Source: Trametes villosa (taxonomy: Eukaryota > Basidiomycota > Agaricomycetes > Polyporales > Polyporaceae). From it: 64,000 nucleotides of DNA. Positions 57,136 to 64,000 of the stretch are shown here, one piece after another. The stretch spans positions 7,278,001-7,342,000 of the forward strand of contig PUDQ02000001.1 of the NCBI GenBank assembly GCA_002964805.2, given 5' to 3'. A model generated the notes under the pieces. It saw nothing but the letters and a program-made list of their open reading frames with translations. It made no database searches and was not told the origin of the DNA. The position numbers were made by a program, and so were the translations under genes. Numbering within the stretch: the stretch's first letter is position 1; each line of letters begins with the position of its first letter.

Positions 57136-58392
57136 GGTGGTTGGGGAGGGAGCGAAGCCACTGCGGGTCCGACGTCAGTCTTGGTTTAAAAGATGGCGAC
57201 AGAGAGAGGGGTCACCTCACAGACCCTAATTCTGCTTCGCCAATGGGAAGATGAACGTTAACGTCAACGACGACGCATATGATTGTGTGGTGTGGGGAAG
57301 TTCACGGGGTCTATATTCAGAGGTCAAGCGACCCCCTTGATTGTAGCCGAGGCGCTCCAGCTGCTGTGTCCCGTGTGGGCGAGGGCCGGATGTGTTGAGA
57401 TTCTAATCTTCCGGTCTGTTGTCTCTTCCCTACCATCATGACTTTGGCAGAGACTTGGTAGCACGAGCGCCTTGGGATAGCTTGAGCGACGCTCGCGCGC
57501 CTGTGGCAGTCGAGTGGAACCAAGCGAGGGAACGGATGCCGCGGAGTAGTGCTAGTGGCGCCACATGGCTTGATATCTCGATCTAGCTGTGGCGTTCAAG
57601 TAGGGCTAGGCTCGCTACTCCTCCACCCTTCGTACTACCTCTTCATCAGTATTCGTACCTGCCAATGCACGACAAATTTGCGACCAAGGTCGACTTGTGC
57701 TCCCAAGTGTGTATCAGCGCGTCCTGCGTGTCTCTTGCTCGTCAAGTCGGCAGATGAACGGCGTATGGCTGACCAGCCCTTTACCGCATGCACACCGGGT
57801 CGATTCCTCATCACAATCGGCGAAAGGTAAGCGGAAGGGGCCAGTCGAAGGTTCGCTGAGCATTGAGATCAACTCAAGCGACCTACACTCATCACTCGCT
57901 GGCACCTGACTCACTGAAGTACTCAGCCGTTATCAAGAACTTGGACTTTGGAAGGGTGCAATGCAAGAGCTGGACAGGCGAGATATTCGCCTCCTCTCCG
58001 CTATCCGCCCGAAGGGGCCGTGAACAACACTCGCATCATCTCTCTTGTGACTACTCCGACGTAGCTCTCGGCCGCCGGGGATTCTTGACTCGGCGACACG
58101 CCCAAGCTTGACAAGAGATCGCCGTGGGTATGCCCGAGCCTGGCTGTGGCGGATAACTAAGCTTTGCCGCATACACCGGCCGGCGGGAACTTTGATGAAG
58201 AAGCTTACACTGAATACTCATACAGCGTGTGGAGGGTTTGGATAAGTGAACGGCCGCGGACAGTCACTCGCCTGAAGCGCAGTCGCCATCCTACGCCCCT
58301 ACGTGCTCATTGCAGGTGCGTCATTGACGACTCGTTCCTGGGTGTTGTTTCACTGTCCTGATCCATTCCAAGCCTTCTCCCGCGCAACGGGA
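57136..58392. other. Intergenic region, divergent P450 and F-box-like genes
   Basis: About 1.25 kb with no recognisable gene. Open frames such as 57549-57830 have no domain. No confident promoter element was picked out. Confidence 0.45.
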
Positions 58393-59831
58393 ATGGCACT
58401 CCTCCCTCAGGAAATCATAGACCACATCGTCGACAGCCTGGCCTCGGACACGTCCGCGGCTAGCACCGATCTTGCCAACGCTGCCCTCGTCGGCCGTGCG
58501 TGGCGTACACGCAGCCAAAGCCGGCTTCATCAGTCTCAAATATTCTCCCCGCCACACAAACGCCTCCTCTCACGCCTCGAGTGGTTCCAGGCTTCGGACG
58601 GGCGCAACCTCACGCATCATGTCAAGGACGTCCAGTTCTGGCGCTTGGATGGAGACGGTCATCAATTCTACACGTACTGGCAATCCGTGCTGGAGACGTT
58701 CCCGCACGCCCAAGACGTGAGCATCCAGTTTCACGATGCTGCGTTGCACTGGCAAGCATTGCACGGAGCGACATACGGGGCGCCGACGTTTCCGTCATTC
58801 CCCTCCGTCACGACCCTGCGCCTGTCTAACGTCGCATTCGCGACGTGCCACAACTTGCTGGCGCTCGTCAGCACTCTGCCAAACCTTGCATCGCTCCATA
58901 TGGACCACGACAGGTGGGCGTGCGGGGCGCTCATGACACATGGACTAGGTTGCCCTCTATTCATATTCATACCTTCCATCCAGCAATTTCGCTGACCAAC
59001 TCTCACCCTCACAGATGCTGGTCACCCGGCCCTTCCGAAGGCTATGTGCAAAGGGGCAACTTGCAAACCCCTCCGCCTGAAACACCTTGTAATCGACTGC
59101 TCCGAAGGGCTCGATCTCCTGGAGTGCGCGCTACGGCACGTCGATCTTAGCAAACTCGTCTCCCTTAACGTCGCGCTCCCCGCGGATCCCAGTACCTCAG
59201 GCGCGGGCATGGCGCCCTTCCTGATGGGCGTCCACACACCGACCAAGCCGGACTTCCCGCATCAAGAAGAACAAGTCCGAAGTCTCTTGACCGGCTTAGA
59301 CTCTCTAGAGCGAGCGGTGTTTCGCGTCTCCGCAAAGATCGCCTGTGAGTGTCCCCAACCCCGCTCAAAACGTACTGCCCTCTCAGTATTACCCTCACAC
59401 GGCCAGGTAACCCCATCGTCCCGCGCTCGACCCCCAAGCTCCGGCACTTCGCGATCCACTACCTCCGGCCGGACCTCTTCGCGCCCAGCACGGGTCATCC
59501 GACACTGCACTGCGTCTCCGACGCGCTCGCGCAGATCGTATCACCGTCCCTCGCGACTGTCAACATCACGCTCAGCCTCTCCGCGCTCGCGCAGCTGGAC
59601 CACCTGCCCTGGTCGGAGATCGACCGTGTGCTGTCAGATGTGGGCGCGTTCCCCGCGCTGCGCGAGTGCGCGTTCAACGTGGCGCTCGTTACGCGGAGGG
59701 GGCCGTTGGGGGAGGAGCCGTGCAAGGTGTCGGCGATGACGATGGTGAGGAAGGCTATTGTAGACCGTCTTCCGATCCTGGCGGAGAGGGGGCTGGTAGG
59801 GGTTTATGAAGCTGAGGACTTTACTGTGTAA
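58393..59831 (+). CDS. F-box-like protein with degenerate repeat region
   Basis: Three exons: 58393 to about 58910, about 59016-59344, and about 59404-59831, roughly 420 residues. The first residues MALLPQEIIDHIVDSLASDT, continuing to NAALVGRAWRTRSQSRLHQ, follow the basidiomycete F-box pattern (LPxEIxDxIVDxL...L...ALVxRxW). The remainder is leucine-rich with LRLSNVAFATCHNLLALVST and LKHLVIDCSEGLDLLECALR, as in LRR-like tails of these proteins. Such proteins may be substrate receptors of SCF ubiquitin ligases, but Agaricomycetes carry very large, fast-evolving families whose targets are unknown. The start was chosen at the F-box, although the frame is open 90 bases upstream. Confidence 0.75.
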
Positions 59832-60005
59832 CAGTTAGTCGCGCCATGCATCCCATTGAGTTGCTCCTCGCACCAGAGAGCGTGAACGAGAGATTACATA
59901 TAATGCGACAAGCCTGGTATCGTATGATTGTCAACAACAGATAGTCCCTATGTCACTGCGACCGAAAGCATAAATCCACTACGAGAGTAGTCCCAGATAC
60001 GAGCA

Positions 60006-61978
60006 TCACAACATAGCGAGGAAAGCAAGCGCGGCAGCGCCGAGGGCACCAAGACCCGCCAAACTCGTCCCACGAGCACCGTTCGGGGCGCCGGATGGCG
60101 ACGCGCCCGCGCCGTTGCCCGACGTCGCGTTCGCAGAAGTCGTCGCAGGCTTCGCGATTGTCGGGGCGTCCCCGAGGAAGACGACGGCGAGGCCGGGGCC
60201 GGGGACCTGGATCGTGCAGCCGCCCTTGCAGGACGTCTTCTTGTCCGGCAGGCTGCTCGCGAACGTCGCGTCGACGGGCACGCCGTCGCCGACGCCCGCG
60301 TACGTCTTCCCGCCCCACGCGATCTCCGTCTTCTCGTTCACCGACGGCGCGGTGAGGTACCGGATCGTGATGTCGCTGGCGGACGCAGGCACGAGCGACG
60401 CGTCGATCGCGTAGTCCGCCGTCGCGCCCGACGCGTTCGCGAAGTTGAACATGACGAGGCTGTGCACGGTCGGGGCCGCGCCGTCGTAGATCGCGTACCC
60501 GGCCGCGGTCGCCTTCTTGTCCGAGATCGAGTTCTGGAGGTTGAGGTCGACGACGCGGCTCCCGTTCGCGGCCTGCAGCGCCTCCGCGACGGGGAGCATG
60601 CCGTAGAAGCTCGGGTTCGTCGTCCACGCGCCCGCGCCGCCCGCGACCGCGGCGGGCGGGTCGAAGAGGTTGTACGTCACGCCGCGCTCGCGCGTGTGCA
60701 GGTACGCGCCCGCGTAGCCGACGAGCGCCATCTGCAGCGCGTAGTCGACCGTCCAGAGCGAGGCGGCGAAGGTGTCGGAGATGCCGGGCACGCCGCCGCA
60801 GGACGCGGAGCTGAACTCGTCCATGAGCACCGGCCTGCGGTTCGGGCTCGCGGCGATGAAGTCGAGCCCGTTCTGCTGCCACTGCGCGAGGCCGACGGCG
60901 TTCGCGTGCACGGTGTAGTAGTCGATGCCGTACTGGGGCTTGCCCTGGCAGTTGTTCTGCGGGTAGTGCTGCAGGGTGATGTACTTCAGACGGTCAGCGT
61001 ATTTGTCCAGCCAGCCCGACTGCAAGACAGACGCCAGATCCTAGAAGATGGCCCTGGAGTCAGATTATGTCCACCACATGAGACAGATCATCGCACGAAC
61101 CCAGAAGCAACAGATGGTGGGCCCAGCTATCTTATCTTGCGAGAGGACATCGCCTTTGGGCGTGGCCTGCAGGCTGCTGAACACGGTAGAGTAGTCCTGC
61201 ACAGGTTTTTTCAACACAAGGCCGTGAGAAATATTCAAGGGTACATACACCGATGTAGTCATCCGTGGTGTAGTTTTTCAGGTTTGGCCTGTTTCCGTGG
61301 GCGGTGTACAAATCAGGTTCCTGCACGCCCGTCAGTACAACGTGCGGCCACCACAGATGCAAATTAGCCGTACGTTTCCTAGCAGGAAGGCATCAAGGTC
61401 GTCGCCGAGGGCGTTCGCGGCATCTCCGGCGAGAAGCGGGATGTTCGAGCTGTTAGGCGTCCGCAAGCTCAGGCCTGCAGAGCGGTAAGCACGCGCTCCA
61501 CCCGAGGCTATGTATAGTGCGGCGCACCGATGAGGAACTGAGCTCCGCCGACGGCCTTGCTGACGCCGTTCATGACCTCAAACAGCTGGGGCCCGTAGTT
61601 GACGGGCTGGTCGTTGGAGTTGGCATTAGGGTCGGTGAACTCGACGATGTCCGGCTGGCTGGGGACGTAGGTCGAGCTGTCCATGGAGTTGCCGCCGAGC
61701 CGCAGGCGCACGGGCTTGCCCGAGGCGCGGCCCTGGAGCGCGGAGAGGTAGCTCACGACCGGCTGGGGGATCTGGTCGGTGGAGTTGCCGAAGTAGTAGT
61801 TGATGAAGGAGAGCTCGAGGGAGATGCCCATGAAGTTCGAGTAGACGACATTGGCGTTCGCGGGTGGCGGGCTGGCGGGCTGTGCAACGGCGACGGCGGC
61901 GCGGGCGGCCGGGGTATAGAGCGGGGAAAGCAAGCAGAGCAAAGGGAGCAGCCGCGAAAACGGAGCAGAGCGGGCCAT
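60006..61978 (-). CDS. Glycoside hydrolase family 79 beta-glucuronidase-like enzyme, GPI-anchor signal
   Basis: About five exons, roughly 560 residues. A signal peptide (first ~27 residues, to TPAARA) precedes a (beta/alpha)8 barrel: NFMGISLELSFINYYFGNST, PVRLRLGGNSMDSSTYVPSQ, FLIGAPHYT. The acid/base Glu is in GNEPDLYTAHGNRPNLKNYT, which is split by an intron. The nucleophile Glu is in RPVLMDEFSSASCGGVPGIS. The C-terminal beta-domain (GH79 C-type) follows, with VMFNFANASGATADYAIDAS. The protein ends with Ser/Ala/Pro-rich residues and a hydrophobic tail (SLAGLGALGAAALAFLAML) typical of a GPI signal. GH79 enzymes remove glucuronate or 4-O-methyl-glucuronate from arabinogalactan proteins. A TATA box lies about 125 bp upstream of the start. 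Confidence 0.9.
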
Positions 61979-63062
61979 GGTGGAGACGACCGAAGGAAAG
62001 GAGTGGCGCGCGTCGAACGCAAGGACGGAGAGCAGGGGCGGGCGTGAAGACGGTGCGGACTCGAACAGACTTTGTGGGTGGAGGCCGGGGCGAAGCGGGG
62101 TATATAACGGACGAGCGTCGAGCGCAGGCTATCCTCGATCGAGAGCGCCGGCCATCTCAAGCCGGGCGAGCAGAGGGTTGGATATGGCATATGGGCTGTC
62201 CATTCCGGGTCCAGGTACCTCGTCGAAGCAGCACCGGGCGGAGGGTACGCGCAATGAATACAGCTGTATCAGCGCTACCGGTGCGCTGGCTACTCGAAGC
62301 CCCAGCTGTACGCCATCGCGTTTCGCAGAGAGACCCAGGCCAGTGCGCGTCCGGTGCGCCTAGGGGCTATCCCGCTGATGGATCATGGTAGTTCGGTCGG
62401 GGGCCACCCCGGCGGTCTGGGAGTCGGAAACGCAACGCGTCAGTGATCCATTCCGCGCGGGATGCTGTGTATCCACTTACCGTCATCCCCTTCATTACGC
62501 TCATCGCGCGTCGAAGTGGGCTGCGTTGACTTCTGGACGCTTCGTGCTCTTCGCGCCTTCTGACACGACGCAGCCTGGCACGAGTCGGGCGTAGAGCGAA
62601 CGACTTGCACCGTGGGAATCGGAGCGCACCCCTTATCGCGTCCAAATCCGGAAGTTGCACAGCGCTAGCGGGCGCTAGCCTGGCACTAACGGCACGCTCG
62701 GATCCGCACAACACCGTGGACGCGTCCGAGGTCGAACCGTACCCGACAGTGCTCGGTGATGGCAACGCTCCCGCTCGTGCCAGAATCACCCCGGAATACG
62801 CAGTCGACGGTCGCGAGCTCCCCGCCCGCCTGCCTCAAGGCTCAAGGCACCACCAGCAAATGGACGGCAACTGACCTGATATGAAGAACAGCCCATCAAT
62901 CCCCGCACGACACGGGGAGATCGCAGCCACTTGAACCATAAGTCGAGCACTCTGATATACAACGCTGAGCGCCGCCCAAAACGCGTGTATTCATACATAC
63001 AAAATCCCCGTCCATCCTCCACCGTAGTGTCCATTGTTGTGAATACAGGGCAAGCACCTCTC
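61979..63062. other. Intergenic region upstream of the GH79 gene
   Basis: Holds the GH79 promoter (TATA at 62101) and the 3' flank of the AAA ATPase gene. The remaining open frames are short and not convincing. Confidence 0.5.
62101..62107 (-). promoter_or_regulatory. TATA box of the GH79 gene
   Basis: TATATAA on the plus strand, read TTATATA on the minus strand, about 125 bp upstream of the GH79 ATG at 61978, in GC-rich surroundings. Confidence 0.5.
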
Positions 63063-64000
63063 CTACGAGATGAACGACCGCCCGAGCGCCGCCGCCGCGG
63101 ACGCCATGGCGCGCACGTCGCGTCTGCCGCTCATGCCCTCGCGCTGGGCGTCGGTCCCACTCGGCAAGGCACCCGGCATCCTTCCGGCAGGAGCGGACGA
63201 GGTGGTGTCCCAGATGCGGGGCTGCCCGACGAGGCGCGCGTCAACCCGCGGCAGGCGACTGGCGTTCTGGCCAGAGACGGCCTGCCCGGCCATGCGCGGG
63301 AAGCCGAACGGAGAGGACGCGTCGGCCTTGTTCACGGCGTCCTTGTCCTTGTCGAGCTGGTCGCGGAGCGTCTTCACCTGCTCCAAGAGGATGTCCTTGA
63401 ACTCGGGCTTGTCGCCTTCGTATCCTGCCAGGAGGACCAGCGAGGAAACGCTGAAAGAATTCGGAGTGAGTCAAGGGTAGGCGCGCAATGTAAGGCAGAA
63501 GACGTACAAGGCCTCCTTGAGGTACGCGAAGCTGAAACCCTTGGTCTCCGCCGCGACTTCCTTGACGAGGCTGTCTGGGAAGGAGATGTCCTTGTTGCCG
63601 TGCAGCTTGCCCTGCCAGTACTTGACGTAGAGCGCCCGCTCATCTTCGCTCGGGTCGTCGAACAGACTGGGAAAGACCAGACGTAAGCAACAAGCGAATC
63701 ACAGGCACGGACATATACGTACTATTTGCGGTCGAAGCGGCTGGGGCGGTTGTTCAGCGCAGGGTCGAGCCGGTCAAAGTGGTTGGTCGAGCCGATGAGT
63801 AGGATGCCGTCGTTGCCCTCCAGCCCATCGAGCTGGTTGAGGAAGAACGACCGGTTGCCGTCGTTGATGAGCGCATCCAGGTCCTCGAGGATGAGGACGC
63901 AGGGCGCCATCTGCCTCGCCTTCGAGAAGACTTCCGACATCGAGCCTTCCTCGCCCCGCCAGGAGCGGAAGGACTTGACGTACAGAGGCGCGTAGCCCCG
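63063..64000 (-). CDS. AAA-type ATPase, C-terminal part, runs off the window
   Basis: Only the 3' portion is present; the start lies beyond position 64000. Three or more exons. Visible AAA elements: Walker B region [20 protein letters not shown], sensor 1 in [20 protein letters not shown] with [14 protein letters not shown] (arginine-finger region), then [20 protein letters not shown] and the lid [20 protein letters not shown]. Walker A must lie outside the window. The C-terminal tail is Ala/Gly/Arg-rich and low complexity. The PSRFDRK element and ILED Walker B fit AAA proteins of the meiotic-clade/Bcs1-like kind annotated simply as P-loop ATPases in fungi. The role cannot be assigned without the N-terminus. 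Confidence 0.82.

Noticed and set aside
60462..61367. Long plus-strand open frame opposite the GH79 gene
   Set aside because: Antisense shadow in GC-rich coding DNA; the minus strand carries the catalytic motifs of GH79.

Overview
This window looks like nuclear DNA of a filamentous basidiomycete, most likely an Agaricomycete and plausibly a wood-decay polypore. The sequence is GC-rich. Nearly every gene is broken by many short introns of about 48-70 bp with GTRNGY donors and YAG acceptors. Intergenic gaps are mostly 0.1-1.5 kb and genes lie on both strands. Two CYP63-like cytochromes P450, a GPI-anchored GH79 glucuronidase, an HNH_2-domain protein and a protoglobin fit that group. I see no tRNA, rRNA, CRISPR array, prokaryotic-style operon or recognisable transposon.

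Layout, left to right. 0.9-7.8 kb: a HERP/Usa1-like ER ubiquitin-domain protein (+), exocyst SEC10 (+) and a mitochondrial AUH-type enoyl-CoA hydratase (-). 8.5-12.0 kb: a Ser-rich single-pass membrane protein (-) and a coiled-coil protein of unknown function (-). 12.7-15.6 kb: an ACMSD-like amidohydrolase (+) facing quinolinate phosphoribosyltransferase (-). 15.9-20.9 kb: a Kre9/Knh1-like GPI protein (-), GEMIN2 (-), a Lys-rich nuclear protein (+) and a His-rich basic protein (-). 22.1-29.8 kb: a protoglobin (+), a dual-specificity phosphatase (+) and a large hormone-sensitive-lipase-type hydrolase (+). 30.4-34.4 kb: two alpha-tubulin genes in tandem (+). 34.9-39.0 kb: a Bin3/MePCE-type RNA methyltransferase (+), a HAD sugar/glycerol phosphatase (-) and an HNH_2 protein (-). 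39.2-43.4 kb: exocyst SEC15 (+) and ARF1 (-). 43.9-57.1 kb: two CYP63-like P450s (-) flanking CPSF2/CFT2 (-) and glutaminyl-tRNA synthetase (-). 58.4-64 kb: an F-box-like protein (+), a GH79 enzyme (-) and the 3' part of an AAA ATPase (-) that runs off the window.

Functional links. SEC10 and SEC15 are direct partners in the exocyst, and ARF1 and the alpha-tubulins serve the same polarised secretion and transport in hyphae. The convergent ACMSD-like and QPRT genes would act on the two fates of one kynurenine-pathway intermediate, if the amidohydrolase is a true ACMSD. Most other neighbours are unrelated housekeeping genes. The least expected items are the protoglobin with Cys-Pro motifs in its tail, the tandem but intron-divergent alpha-tubulins, a perfect 11-bp hairpin upstream of the Bin3 gene, and a cluster of bZIP/E-box-like sites upstream of the HERP-like gene.

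CDS coordinates run from start codon to stop codon and include introns. Splice sites were chosen by eye from frame continuity, so individual junctions may be off by a few bases.
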